Below are positions 1 through 13,222 of a DNA stretch of 64,000 nucleotides, one piece after another. Source of the stretch: Azadirachta indica (taxonomy: Eukaryota; Streptophyta; Magnoliopsida; Sapindales; Meliaceae); contig CM040449.1 of the NCBI GenBank assembly GCA_022749755.1, forward strand, positions 7,821,657-7,885,656, read 5' to 3'. Under the pieces are notes generated by a model. It saw only the letters and a program-made list of their open reading frames with translations, made no database searches and was not told the origin of the DNA. Each line of letters begins with the position of its first letter. Position 1 is the first letter of the stretch. A program made the translations under genes and the position numbers.

Positions 1-129
1 TAAAAATCTCCTATGGTGGAACAAATTGTCCAAAATCACAGGAAGTTCACCTTTACACTGCACTAAAGAGAAGTATTAGGAAAACAAAAGGAATTGAATT
101 GAATTGAATTGAAAAATTCAAGACTCTAC

Positions 130-646
130 CATTGCCACAACAAGCTTGTAGAGCTTTTCGTCATATTGTTTAGTTTTAATGTCTTGGAGAAGTCTTGTAG
201 TCTCATAGATTGGATCTCCCCATTTGCACGTCCCATTTCTCACATTGGCTTTGGTGGTTTTTGCAGTTGCTTTTCCAGAATCAGCAGGAATGAAAGATAT
301 AAAGAGTTTATCCCATCCACTTTGTGGAATCTGACTCATTTGGAAAGAAATATTACAAAAAATTATCCCATAATCATAATAACTGGATGCAAAGACAGAA
401 TGAATAAATTTATCAACTAACAAGGTATACTAGATATTCAAGGAAACAGCCAGTTACATAAAGAAATAAAATTCACCTGTAAATTTTAAAATTGGAAATA
501 AAAAAAATCACAAAGATCATAACTTCGGTAGCAATGCAAATTTCAAATTAGAAATGGCAAAAACTTACATGTGTCGCATGAAATTGTAACCTGAAGACCA
601 CTTTTACTTTTGTCTTCTCAACCTTCCACCGAGCAATCCTTGACAT
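130..646 (-). CDS. NT-C2 domain / coiled-coil protein, first two coding exons (partial)
   Basis: Start of a minus-strand gene that continues past the left edge. Exon 1 is 569-646: the ATG is at 646-644, it has 26 codons, and it ends in ...QFHATH before a clean GTAAGT donor. Exon 2 is 130-330, after a TCAG acceptor and before a GTAGAG donor; it carries IPQSGWDKLFISFIP and NGTCKWGDPIYETTRLLQD. Both junctions are phase 0 and join into the start of an NT-C2 (EEIG1/EHBP1-type) domain. The residue pattern matches the Arabidopsis At1g22060 group of long myosin-heavy-chain-like coiled-coil proteins. The family is thought to bind membrane through NT-C2 and to use the coiled coil as a scaffold; a precise role is not established. 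The coiled coil lies outside the window. Confidence 0.85.
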
Positions 647-1960
647 TGCTGAAGATCAATGTATCATCAGCTGCATAGAATCAAAGTTCCATTGCCTTAG
701 ACCAAACTCATTTGCGAATTAATGGGAACATGATCATTCATTTCTATGATTAATAAAATAAAAGAAATGGGCAGCCCTATACAGTCATTTGAGAAGTCTA
801 CAATTGTGATCACAGTATGCACACAAATATACGCAGTAAAGCATACTTACGCAAGATTAGCACCAAAAATTTCAATCAAAAACAAATAGAAAATGGAACC
901 TTAATATAAACCTTAAAATGCATATTTACTAAACTCCGATCCTTAGGTTACCGCCAAATACTTGACTCTATGACTGCTTAAAAGATGCATGAATCACCGA
1001 AAACATGTTATAGAAATTTGAATCTTAAACTAAGATTAATTCAACTAATAAGTCAACTCAGTTTGACTTTATCGTTTCAACGAACATTACAAGATCCAGC
1101 CACTTTTCTCCACCTATTTCTCCCTAACCAACATAAAGTAACGCAAGAAAAAGAAAGAAAAAATTGAACCCAGAAACCGATTTTGATACAAAAAACAAGC
1201 TAAGGAGAGAACACACCTTGAACCCAGAAGGAATTCGAAATGCCCAGTTGAAAACTCTTCGATCCAAATCCTAAACAACAAAATAATGCAGTGAAATTCA
1301 AAGTTTCACCACGCAAAACGACAAAGGAGAACAAAAACAATGACAATGCTCCACACTGTAATCTTAGAAGAAGCAAAAGACTGACAAGAGAGAGAGAGAG
1401 GAAGAGAATAAGTAAAAGGGAATCCAAAATCAAGTGCCTAGCTAAATGTGGAAACAAAAGAGCTACTAATAACAAAGCGAATTTTTTGGGCTAAGAAAAA
1501 CAAGGCGGCAAAAAAGTGAAAAATATACTAGCATTTCTTCAACAAAACGCCAAAACCTCACTAAGCAAAAAATTACCAGATTTGACAGCAGATGAAGAAA
1601 AAAACGTCACAGAATGTGCAAAACGTCAAAACCAGAACAGAACAAGGAAATGCAGTAAAAGTTGACACTTGAGAATTACTTATACAACTAAGATCTCCCT
1701 AAAAAAATTTAAACTTTAAAATGATAATATAATAATCATGGTTAGGTGAGGCAAGGTGAGGTACCGAGTTGTGGATCTACATGTGCTTAAGATGGAAGAA
1801 ACAGCACAGAATCTTTACAGTGAAGGTTCTGTAAGAGAGAGAGAGAGAGAGAGAAATGAAGAGCGTTCAAGTTCAACTGGGTTCTGTAATTTATGTTGTC
1901 TTGGTGTCTTTGTGTCTTGTTGGGTAGGATTTTTGGGAGAATGTGGTGGCGTAAGTAATT
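647..1960. other. Upstream region of the NT-C2 gene, with two GA/CT tracts
   Basis: Presumed 5' UTR and promoter of the minus-strand NT-C2 gene. It holds a short GA run near 1387-1401 and a longer GA run near 1836-1853, which read as CT tracts on the gene's strand. CT-rich tracts are common in plant 5' leaders. Short open frames here look random. Confidence 0.4.
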
Positions 1961-4822
1961 AGGAATTGTAATAGAGAGGCTATGCTATGAATCATAGATT
2001 AACAGGAGATTAATAATTAATTAATGAAAAAATATTTAAAAAAAAAAAATTGTTAATTTAAGGTGGGATGGAGGTGGTATTGAAGGTGAAATCTCATCGG
2101 CTGCTATCAGATTTAGAGGAAAGGATTGATCATTATTAAAGAATAGGGACATCCCGCCAAAGATTGTAAGCCTTCTACTGTTTTGTAATTATTTAATTAA
2201 TTCTTAATTAATTGATTAATTAGAAAAGTATTGATGATGATGTATGGATGGATATGATATGGTATGCTTATGTGGGGCTGTTTGGATTATTCTGAAAAGC
2301 CAGCCTTTTTTGTTTTGTTTTTTGACTACAGGAAGAGGAATTAGAGCAGCATAATGGTTTGAGAAATTAATGGGTTCTTTTTAAGCAGTTGACAAATGAT
2401 GAACTATTCAAATTTAATTTACTGAAAAAGGCATAATTTTTTAACCTAAAATTCATGTTTGAGTTAAAGAATTTCTCTTTACAGAGATGATTGTAGAGAT
2501 TAAGAAATCAATAACATTTAATTATTTTAGTTTATTGATTTATAATTTTTCTACTCATTACAGTTATAATGATTTAGGGTTCAATTATGTTTTAAATTAT
2601 TAATTAAAAAATCAAAATGAAAGACTAGGCAGGCAGTGTTGTTACTTTCCGTCTTTGGACATGTGATTCATTAACTTTAACAGCTCAGTCATAATTGAAC
2701 ATTGCATCAGACGGTAAGAGCGACACGCAAACTACTTGCCGTTCTAATTTTGAGGACTTTGTATTAATTTTGAAAAAAAAATTCAATTTAAAATTTTTTT
2801 TAATTTTATTATTCTCGTTAGTTTTAATATCTAAGAATTCATTGCATATAATATTAAAAATCGTTTTAAAATTTATAATATATCATAAGAATATACATAA
2901 CTAAACATCAAAATCAAAATAATTTTTGAAGTGTTATATATATATATATATATATATCTCCTTTAGCTATATTTGTGGTATATTTTTTTCACACCAAGTC
3001 TTCTATCTTTTTTCTATCAGTGGTAAGTATTTACCTCTATTTTTAAGGAAAAAAAAGTAGTTCAACTTCTTGCCAGTGAGATTTTATAAATAATAATTTC
3101 AACTTCTCGTGGTAGTATTTTAAGAGTAAATTTATTTTCAATATGATAGATTTTATTTATAGTGAGTTTTAACTTATAAGAATGACAGTAGAATTGAAAC
3201 TAAATTTTATTTTATTTTAAAATCAATGTAAACTATCAATCATAAATTTAAACATGTTCAAATTTTCATCACCTATAAACTCAAACGTATTAGAATTAAA
3301 TTGAAATTAAATTTATACTATTTCAAAGTTTAAACCACCATCTAAAAATTAAAAAATGTTCAAAACTTCACTGACTCGAATAAAAATATAAAAGTTTTAT
3401 GAATACGTTATTTGTAATTCATAAAAAATTACATAAATAGATAAATAAATAAATAGATTTGAAACATACATGAATTCAATTGAAAAGAAATAATACACAA
3501 AATTAGGGTTTTCAAATTTTAGGAAAGCATAAAAAAGTATTGGAGATCAAGAGTGGACAAGAAGATGTAGCCAAAATATGTAACCAATATTCGTATTGTT
3601 AATATATATATATATATATATATATATTAGTAAGGGCCAAGGGTGGATGAATTTAGATATGGAATAACTTTATATCGTGGGGTCGTCTTCGATCTATATC
3701 CATATCCAGTAGCAGTAATGGACCTCATTGCACATGCGTTTGCTCTGCCCCCTATTATTAAATTTCAAACCAAATTGAAAATTAGATGAAGAAGAAGAAG
3801 AAGAAGAAGAAGAAGAAGGATCTACTCTTGCTGCCTCACAGCTCAGCTCTAAAATTTTGTCTTCTATCACGTGATTTGCTTTCTCCAGTCACGTGCACTT
3901 ACTACAGGTGAATCATAGCACAAAGTAACAAGATACGCGTGCACCAACAACGCCCACTAGAGTCGCTTTTGCGTTTCAACAATAATTTTGTACGAAGAAA
4001 AAAAAAAAAAACATTTTTAAAATCTGTTTTTATTTTTAAAAATTAAAAAATAATACAAAACTTTGTCATAATAAAGTTTGTGTCACTATTATTATTCTTA
4101 TATAATATGATATTTTGGATGCAATAGTCCTTTTCAGGAGAGAAAGGAGTAACAAGAAATAAATGTTTGGTTTTTGATGAAATAATAAATAAAAACATAC
4201 TTTGGGATTTTTTAACCCATCAATTTGTTGTAACGATCTATTCTTTATATCTAATCAAAAGTATTTGTCACTTATTATTTTATAAAAATGTAGGGACCTA
4301 TTTGTTAATATCCCACAAACGATTGTAATAGCGGTACCAAAAGTCAAATTGACTATCATAAATCACTTTTTAACCCACCGTCATCTGCTTCGCTGGTCCG
4401 TCTTTGACTGCTCACCCACCTTTGTAACGGCAAAATGTGATTGGCAAAAGTTAAAAATATTACGAGAATATTTATTTACCATAAAACTTAAAAGCAGAAA
4501 TTTATCAAAATATTTAGAATTAAAAAAAAATTTAAAATATTTAACAGTAACTTTTGATTTTCAAATTATTTAAAATTTTAATAAATAGATAATTTTATGT
4601 CCTTAACAAAATATTTCTTCATCTTCAAAATTTTTTATCAAATCAACCATAAATTGAAATCGAGAAAACTCACCTATTTATTATTGGGCTATATTTTCTC
4701 CTATTTAGAGATGGCCTAAATTTTCTTTTAAATAGTAACGAAACCCAATTAACTTAAAGGCATTTTGGTCTTTTCTCAAGTAGAGTTTAGTATTTAATTT
4801 TTTGTTACAATATATATATGTG
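1961..4822. other. AT-rich spacer with microsatellites
   Basis: No gene recognised. Contains TA repeats at about 2935-2956 and 3602-3628, a GAA trinucleotide run at about 3788-3819, and many A/T homopolymers. The remaining open frames are short and AT-driven. Confidence 0.5.
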
Positions 4823-5434
4823 TGTTAATAAGAGAAACGGGCACTGTTTATCGTTTTTTTGAGAGAGTGGATACTATTCACGAGAGAGAGACAGAATAGT
4901 AAACTCGAGACAGTTTTGATCAAGTTGCTGATCAGAAGTCGATTTGTGGTGCGATTGAGCTGAAATTTTACCAACAGCTTCCTAACTCAGAGGACTAAAT
5001 TTTGAACGGTGGAGATTAGATTTGGAGCTCTCTTTCTTCAGATTTTATAGTTTGAAGTTAGGCCACCATTTTGATGACGTTTTTCTTGAACTCTCTCTAA
5101 TTTTCTTATAAAACTTGATTATTTGTCAAGATTGTATGATTTTCAAAATATTATGGATGTGTACTAAGAAAAATTATGCATTCCTATTATTTGATTATAG
5201 TGAGCTTTTTAGGTGAACTACGGTCCTGTAATTTTTACTCGTCACATTGGGGAGGTTTTCCACGTTAAAATTAATTGTGTTATGGTTGTTTTGTGGATGA
5301 TGTGGTTACTATTTAAGAATTGATTTTGTGCTCAAAAATTGTTACTCTATTTATTTGTTTTCTATTAGGTTCACGCAAAGGATAAGGTAATTATTGTGTT
5401 TCCGTAAATTGGTTTGTATTAGTTTATTCTAACA
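4823..5434 (+). mobile_element. Probable solo LTR (copia-like ends)
   Basis: A 612-bp segment starts TGTTA and ends TAACA, a perfect 5-bp inverted terminal pair typical of LTRs. Its last part reads ...TTTATTCTAACA, which resembles plant copia LTR 3' ends. The interior has no open frame. The five bases outside each end (ATGTG and TTTAT) do not match, so no target-site duplication supports the boundaries; they may be off, or the LTR may come from recombination between elements. Confidence 0.45.
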
Positions 5435-6310
5435 TTTATCCACCCACGACGGCGTCTATGAACTCATGACGGCATCCATGAATCCTTGACGACAGCAATA
5501 AATACACGGAGAAAGACAAATAGCTACTATTTTTGACAAAAGTCCCATAATATTGGAATCACTGAGTGTCACCCATGTGTTAGTATAGACATCATTGTAT
5601 GTAAGGATAAGTACAATTTAATTTGATCTAAATTTTTATAAAATTAAACTGAAATAAAAACTGTTGAGTTCTCAATTTTAGAAACAAATTGGACTGGACA
5701 TGAGAACAAAATCGATCTGCAACCAAATCGAATAATTATGAACCTGTTAATCAAGTTTAATTTTTCAAATTTTTTTTTATGTAATTTTATCTTTTTTTAA
5801 GTAAAATGACATCATTTTATATCGATGAAATGACATTGTTTTAATATAAAATATAATCTGATCTAGTTTTTTATTTTTAAAATTAAAAACCGAAATAAAC
5901 TGTATAATGTACAAAATTCGGATCAAACACGTCAACTCCAATATGATCAAGTTCGATTTTCTATAAATTATCAGTAACCACTTCTGAGTGACACATATCT
6001 CTGACACTCCAAAAAAATAATAATTTTATTAAGACTCAAATTTTATCTAAACATATTGTAAAATTAACACTTACGAGTTTAGAGCTAATAATATTATTAT
6101 GACCCAAAATTTTAACAATATTGACATTAGACCCCTGCTTTATTTTTGATAAATTACGGTGTGAGCACAAAAAAAAGAAAATCATGCAGAATACCCAGAA
6201 AATAGATTACAAAATCACACTAAGGATTAAATTTGGATACATTATGCAATTAAATCCAAAAAAAATAACTTAATGATTTACGATACTTAACGATGCCCTT
6301 ATCAGCAGCA

Positions 6311-6545
6311 GGCGACATTCAGTGATGCTAGCACTAACTCTTGGGCGGCACTCAGTGTTGATCGCACAATCGCGCGGGCCAAACTCAGTCTGGCCTGTGA
6401 TGATGCTAACACAAACGCGTATGACACTCAGTGATGCCTACCCCAACGTGCGGATGACACTCAATGTTGCCTGCAGCTTTGCATAGGCCACAATGAGCAT
6501 CGCTTGTGCAATGGTGTGGGCAATACTGAGTGCTGCCCTTGCCAT
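6311..6545. repeat. Degenerate GC-rich minisatellite
   Basis: A GC-rich island in AT-rich spacer. The motif CACTCAGTGATGCC and variants recur near 6315, 6355, 6383, 6424, 6468 and 6523. Four of the five gaps are about 40 to 55 bp and one is about 28 bp. No open frame runs through it. Confidence 0.5.
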
Positions 6546-7577
6546 ATAAGCTCTACCAAAAACACTGTGTTTTTGTCTTCTCCATGTACTTATCGTTGCC
6601 TCAATTTCAATTTAAGGTTGATGATAAGGAAAGAAAATCGCTTATTTACCAAAATTTTTGAATACTTTTCAAATTAAAAGTTACTGTCGACTATTTTTAA
6701 AAGTTTCTTTTTAGTTTGGATATTTTGATAAATTTTTCAACTGAAAAATGGGTTTTGTAGTTCAATAATTACAATTATTTTCAAATATGATTGATGCAAA
6801 ATCGTATTGTATTAGGATAATAACATACCGTCCCGGAGTTTTAATGAAACAATAAACAAACGCATAGTTTGCTAAACTTTTTCATGTGAGTCTCCATTGT
6901 TAGATTTCATTAAAAATCATTTATTTATTAGACCATTGTGCGTGCCCACAAAACACTATGAATCATAAATCTTAGTAGATTTATATTTTAAGTCATAGAT
7001 TAAAGAGCATGAAAACCTTGGGGCCACCATAATCATTAACAATTAATCATAAAACAAAAGAAAAAAATATGTATTAAATATTCAATTAAAGCTCAAGGTT
7101 TATTTTGATGATAATAATATTTTCTTAATAATTCTTTTTGTACTTTTATTATTTGATTGATATATAGTTTGAACTTGAAGACCTTGAAACTGTCGACGGA
7201 AAAAGAAATCTCATCTTCAAGCTCAAAGAATTTCCAAGATAGTCTATAATTTCAAATTTATAGAACGGTAGATATTCAAGTTTATAAAACTTAATTTGTT
7301 AGAACGTTATGAAACAAACAAAGCAAGTTTGAGCTGAAAGAACACTTTACGTTATAAAGTTTGCATAATCAACAATATTATTGAAGAAAATAAATTAAAG
7401 AAAAATAGTTAAGGCAAACTTTAGCTAGTATTTCAAGCCATGATCGAAGATCCAAAGGAATGAATCCAAGAACGTATAACCCAGAATAAACTCCATACAT
7501 ATATATGAAACTAGCTTGATCTGCAACGTACCCCATTAATTTTTCTTTAACTCAATTGTATAGCAGCTTTCGATCGA

Positions 7578-7805
7578 TCACTCAGTGATGGACAAAACCT
7601 TAGCAGAATGATTCTTCTTGAAGAGCAAGAAGAAACATCCACTTGGTGCTTCCTTATTTTGTTCATCATCATCAGCAGCAGCAGCAATAATAGGGGTAGT
7701 CTGATCAGCAGCAGCAGCTTGTTGTTTCTTAATTTTGTCGTTGTACAGCGCTCTCATGGCATAAACTTCTGCAAGAGTAAATACTGAGGAACCAATTCCA
7801 GCCAT
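7578..7805 (-). CDS. SP-A1, short protein of unknown function
   Basis: 75 residues from MAGIGSS to ITE. I do not recognise a named family. The residues form three parts: a helix-forming N-terminal segment (LAEVYAMRALYNDKIKKQQ, about 11-29), an Ala/Asp-rich linker with AADDDEQNKEA (about 44-54), and a Cys-aromatic-basic motif (GCFFLLFKK, about 56-64) followed by NHSAKV. No signal peptide or membrane span is visible. With SP-A2 it forms a sub-group that ends at ...TE, because a TGA replaces the Cys codon that opens the CDRKLQVDEK tail of other copies. A TATA box lies about 80 bp upstream. It is the leftmost member of the array. Confidence 0.7.
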   Translation of the reverse strand: MAGIGSSVFTLAEVYAMRALYNDKIKKQQAAAADQTTPIIAAAADDDEQNKEAPSGCFFLLFKKNHSAKVLSITE

Positions 7806-7883
7806 TCCTGAAATTTGGATGCGTGGAAGATGAATATATATGAAGTTAGAAGGTAATTCATTATAAGATCATGAGAGCTTGAA

Positions 7884-7889
7884 TTTATA
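7884..7889 (-). promoter_or_regulatory. TATA box of SP-A1
   Basis: TATAAA in the context CTATAAATTCAAGCTCTC on the minus strand. The same context precedes most SP-A copies at a similar distance, so it is conserved with the array and not chance AT richness. Confidence 0.6.
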
Positions 7890-7929
7890 GGGACAAACAC
7901 AAACACAGACGCAGACGCAGTGTTCCTTC

Positions 7930-10373
7930 TATAGGCTGGCTATGTTTTATTAATTACTAGCCAGGCGCTTTATTATTATTATTGTTGTTGTTGGATTTTC
8001 TCCTGTAGTGGAGAAGATGTAATTATATCATCGTATATTGAGGGTTAGTAATTATGTGTTAGATTAAAGTGAGTGATAAATTTTGGTTAATTAAAATGAA
8101 TGCAATGCATTTAATTAATATTAATATGATTCGTCTAATAAACGAGTCAAACTGTATTAATATTTAACACACTTAAAATAATTATATAAATTTATAACTA
8201 ACAAAGGTCTTTATATAATTTTACATATGTTTAACATTATTTCTACTCCTTTAACATGTTTAAACAAATTTAATTTAGAAAATCAATAAAAAATAATCCT
8301 TTTTTATATCACAAAATAAAAAATGACCACCTTATAAAATGTTATTAAAAAATAAATAATATAATAACTTTTGCATCAAAATGCCCCATAATCACTTATG
8401 AATCAAAATTTACAAAAATTTGTTCTTATTCGAAACCTATTTTTGAGTATACAAAAATTTTCACTTTATTTAAAATTAATTTAATTTGATCCGAAACCTA
8501 CTTTCAAATATGGTGAATGTATGTCTTACTCGAAAGTATGTTTTTAATATTGATAAATATCGTTACAGAAGTATTTTGATTCAAAAATTGTTATATTGTT
8601 TATTTTTAAATAACATTTTATCATGTGGTCATTTTTTGTTATGTGATATAAAAGTTGGTTATATTTGATTGAATCCCTAATTTATTTTTCATTGATATTA
8701 TTGAAACTCTTACATCAATATATATCTTGGCATATATATACGAACCAATTATTGTTATAATATGAATCCCATCTATAAACTAATCAAAAAATAATATTAT
8801 AGAGAAAACTCTTTATACAAAAATATCTTTTACAAATTAATCAAAAAAATACAAACTGATATATTAATTAAATAATGATAAAAAATTAATAAAATTAATA
8901 AGAATAAATAATATGAACATATGAAAATTAGATGTATATTACTATTTAATAATTATTTTATTCTTATGAAGAATGTGAATGTAGAAAATTATATTTATTA
9001 AATAATTATTTTGTCTTTATATTTAATAGGAAATGATTAACAATTCTATATTTTTATATATATGTTTACACTTATTTGTAAATAGTTAAATTTATATATT
9101 TTCAATGATTGAAATTAAATTTGACATATACGTTAATTACAGTATATTAATTATGAATTAATTATGCATCAAATTTAATTTAAGTGATTGAAAGCACATA
9201 AATTTAATAATTTATAAATAATGTAAATATATATTTAAAAATATAAAATTGTCAATTTATCCTCTTAGTTAATCATACAAATAATTAATTTCGGAAAGCA
9301 TAGTATTCTTTGATTGCTATAAAAACATATAGGTTTTGCTATTTATTACTAGCCAATATGGTTGATGACATGTATTCAACTTAACTTCTCTCCATGCGCA
9401 TATATATTGCTTTCGGAGTAGTTGTGTCTGAGACATCAAGCTTCATATTTTTAATATAAAAATGTTAATTCTATATTTATGAAATTAAATGGTGTATTTA
9501 TAATGAAATAAATATAATTTATAACATATATAACTATCATGTAATAATTTATATTATAAAAATTATTAATCGCTACTATAAAAATTAATAGACATAAACC
9601 TTAAATAATCATAAAAATAAGAAAAAACTAACATATAATATTATTAATTTCATTTGTTATTAAATACTTAAAGATATATAAATTAAAAAAAAAAAAGGAT
9701 AAACTTCAAACCTAACCTTATCATAAAATCCACATTGCCAATTAACCCTAATTATAATAAAAAAGTATTGCGAGTGGGCGAGTAACGCGTAAGCAAAATG
9801 GTGGAGCTTGCTGTTTGAGTTGCTTTAATATATTCTTGCTTTAATATATTCATCATGCACTTGCTTTGGAGTAAATTAATACATTATTAGTTCTATTTAA
9901 CTCTGTTGTTGGTGGCCTTGGGATCCACAATTGCAAAGAAATTTCTTATCTATTGTCAAATCATTAATAGCAATTGTGAACAATCACTTACATGATGGAT
10001 ACATTTAAATATCTAATTGATCTATATACCTATTCCTCAAAATTATATTTAATATATATATTAATTATACGAATAAATATAATTTTAATTGTTTAATGTG
10101 TTTAAATTTAATAACTTATAATTAATATAAAAAATTATATAAAAAAAAGATAATTGATCCTGTTCTCTCTATCTCTCTCTTTATATATATAAAAGAGTTA
10201 TGCATAAATAATGAATTTTTTCTAACAGTTGTTTAATTGAACAATAAATAAAAGTGAATTTTTACTAAATTTAAGTCGAAACAATAATTTCAAATATAGT
10301 AGTATATCACATGAATTTATTGAATTGAATGCTATTCAAAAGAATACAAGCAAACAAAAAAAAAATAGTACTA

Positions 10374-10404
<31 letters not shown>

Positions 10405-10703
10405 AAAGGATGCAACACAAGAATTTTTCAAGAGATCAACCAGTTTAATATTGTTCTTGCCTAAACATACTTAATTGCAGAATTTTGATGAGATTCAGTG
10501 CATTTGTATTGGTATGATCACACTGAACACACACACATATATATATACACTTTAAATAACCAAAACAATTAAAAAATAAAATATTCACAAAATAATATAG
10601 AATTTATGTGAAAAATATATAAAATTTTTAGACAAAAAATCATGGAGAGAGAGAGAGAGTAACAAATTTTCACTAAAATGAAGAAAACAATCCGCTATAA
10701 ATT
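7930..10703. other. AT-rich spacer, no gene seen
   Basis: Very AT-rich, with a TA microsatellite at about 10379-10404 and short direct and inverted AT motifs. I see no SP copy, ALD1 relic or transposase here. Confidence 0.5.
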
Positions 10704-10712
10704 TTTCCTAAA

Positions 10713-11449
10713 AGCACTTTTTAGTCCCTAAAATTTAATCAAATATTTGCATAAGTCCTAATAATTTTAAAAATTCTCTTAAAATCTCTATTTAATATAA
10801 AATAACAATAATACTCTTAAATAATAGACAGTAATAATTATTAAAAATATTTAATAAATATCTAAAATTTAATAAAATATAAATATATTTATGTAAAATA
10901 TATTAATAAATAAATATTATTATTTATTAATAATATAAATATTTATTAATATATTATATATATTTTTTATTTTAATTGATATTCTATTTTTATTGTTTTA
11001 TTTATATTTAATATATATACGTATATTTTATTTAAATTACAATATAATAATAAAAATATTTATTATAAATATTTTGTAAATAAATAGATTTATAAATATA
11101 TATTTTATTAATAAATTAATATTTATTTATATCTTATTTTTATTTATTTTTTAATAAATATGAATGTATAATTATTTTTATTTAATTTCTTACAAATAGT
11201 TACAATAAAATTATTTTATTGATATATCATTAAAATAATATTGTTATTTATTTTATTATTTTATTTTAAATAAATATATTGTATTTTATTAGATTTTAGA
11301 AATTTATTAATTGTTTTTAATAATTATTATTATATAGCAATGTAATTGTTATTTTATATTAAATTAAAAATTTTAAAATATTTTAAAAATTATTAGGAAT
11401 TAAGAAAGTATTAAGCCAAATTTTAGGGACTTAGAATGGGATTTTACCC
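10713..11449. mobile_element. Foldback MITE, Mutator-like, with 9-bp target-site duplication
   Basis: The left part (from AGCACTTTTTAGTCCCTAAA) is matched by the reverse complement of the right end (…TTTAGGGACTTAGAATGGG…); at least the outer 200 bp on each side align with small gaps. The element is flanked by the identical 9-mer TTTCCTAAA at 10704-10712 and 11450-11458. A 9-bp duplication is the hallmark of Mutator-like insertion. No coding capacity is seen. The transcript would fold into a hairpin more than 300 bp long. Confidence 0.8.
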
Positions 11450-11459
11450 TTTCCTAAAT

Positions 11460-12660
11460 CGTTGAACGAGGATTATTAATCATGTTTATTCATTTTCTGT
11501 CCAAATAATAATAATAATAATAAAATAATAAAGCAATACAGTTAGTATAGAAGGAAAGCAACAGCCAAAAACTTTACCGATTGTTGATTTTATTTAGTAA
11601 AGTTTACATAATTAATAATCCTAATTTAACACATTATTAAGAAAATAAAAGAAAAAAAAATCAAGCGAACTTCTATTGATATTGCGAGTTAAGAAAATAC
11701 AAACAGAATAAATCATGTAAGAGATATTTTTGAAGGAGAAAAAAGTGAAGGAAAAAGATATTTTCTCATTTTATGTATGTGAATGTACAAATGAGGCAAA
11801 AGGAGGGCAAAATTTCTTCCTAGTTGATGTTATTCATGGTGAGGGACAAAACTGTAATTTGGTTGGGATGCAGATGCAATTAGGGCAGAATGTGGGGAAA
11901 GTTTTCAGCTGCAACTCTGATCAACAGAAGGAAGTAAGTTTCAAAGAAAGGAAGGAATCGGCTTCAAATTCTGAAGAGAAAGGGTTTAGGCTTTTTGGTT
12001 TACAGATTAATTAGCTAAATAATTAATTAAGAGTTCTACAAGCAGAAGACATGCATAATTCATTCATTTTGTCATCTTTTTATTTTTTAAAAATTATTTT
12101 TAGTGTTTTCATACTCTTGCTTTTTGGGTTTTTATGTTAGGGCTTAATATATATTTAAAGTAGCTCAATTAAGCTCATATATAATTAAGCTGAGAATAAC
12201 ATTTAATTTCGTTAATTAATTCCTGTGTAGGTGTATTTTGATTAATGTAAAGTGTTTTCAATATTCCAGAAAACAAAAACAGAAAAAACTCATTTCAAAA
12301 ACTCTAAATTCTGTGCCTAGCTGGTTTCTACTAATTAATATTAAGTTGAATTAATTAACTCAAATTGTTGGGTTAATTATTAATTTCTTCATGTAATCTT
12401 ATCTGTTCATCTTAATTTACTAGCTAAGAGGTTTTGAGGTAATGATAAAATATATATATATATATATATTTCAGAAAAATTATGTTGTGGACGGCTATAC
12501 TTTTGTAATTTACTGCTAATTATTATTTTTTTTGAAAGCAACACCATAAAACTTCACTCCACTAAAAAAAAAAAAAGATCATAATAGCAGATTTACACTC
12601 ACATATGCAGATATACTGTCGAGTTTAATTACAGTAGACAACCAAATAAATCTTAAGTCT
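11460..12660. other. Spacer, no gene supported
   Basis: Contains AT microsatellite (about 12450-12469) and scattered AT-rich sequence. An open frame at 11730-12014 lacks an ATG near its start and resembles nothing I know. Confidence 0.4.
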
Positions 12661-12722
12661 ACTTAGGCTTCCTTATTTTCACCATCATCATCAATAACAA
12701 TCAACTTAGCAGCTTCTTCTGA

Positions 12723-12953
12723 TCACTCAGTCGCGGACGAAACCTTAGCAGAATGATTCTTCTTGTAGAACAAGGAGAAACATCCGCCAGCTGGGGCTTC
12801 CTTAATTTCATCATCATCATCGGCAACAATTCGGCTAGTCTTATCATCATCAGCAGCAGCAGCTTGTTCTTTGTTCATCATTTTGTCCTTGTACTGCACT
12901 CTCATGACATAAACTTCTGCAAGAGAAAATACTGATGAAGCAACTCCAGCCAT
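12723..12953 (-). CDS. SP-A2, short protein of unknown function
   Basis: 76 residues, from MAGVASS to SATE, closest to SP-A1. Shows the helix segment LAEVYVMRVQYKDKM (about 11-25), an acidic linker (ADDDDEIKEAP), and GCFSLFYKKNHSAKV, in which one aromatic of the usual GCFFW motif is replaced. The frame after the TGA stays open for 19 more codons and repeats the acidic linker in altered form (IDDDGENKEA, 12664-12720). Either the stop is recent, or part of the gene was duplicated internally. A TATA box lies about 77 bp upstream of the ATG. Function unknown. Confidence 0.7.
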   Translation of the reverse strand: MAGVASSVFSLAEVYVMRVQYKDKMMNKEQAAAADDDKTSRIVADDDDEIKEAPAGGCFSLFYKKNHSAKVSSATE

Positions 12954-13029
12954 TGATGAAATTTCGACGCCTCGAAGATTTAATTATATGAAGTTAGAAG
13001 GCACTTTATCTATGAGATGAGAGCTTGAA

Positions 13030-13035
13030 TTTATA
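13030..13035 (-). promoter_or_regulatory. TATA box of SP-A2
   Basis: TATAAA in CCTATAAATTCAAGCTC on the minus strand, the array-wide core promoter context. Confidence 0.6.
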
Positions 13036-13222
13036 GGCCTCCAATCATGCAATGAAATATAATGCATTCAAAATGGGCCGGGGGACAATGACACTGTGGA
13101 ATTAATTAATTAATTGCTAGGCTTCTGTTTATATATTTCTTGAATTAATTTATTCTTCCGGTGGACAAGATGTAATTATATAGATGGAGCCGGATCCCTT
13201 TCTTCCTTAACTTTTAATGTGA

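Noticed and set aside
2710..2745. Small hairpin ACGGTAAG / CTTGCCGT
   Set aside because: Eight-base stem with a mismatch; expected by chance and without context.
7670..7730. CAG/CAT trinucleotide runs in SP-A1 as a possible repeat array
   Set aside because: They encode the Ala/Asp-rich linker and are short; no CRISPR-like or expanded repeat structure.
11730..12014. 94-codon plus-strand frame
   Set aside because: It begins at a TTG, has no TATA context or family resemblance, and lies in spacer.
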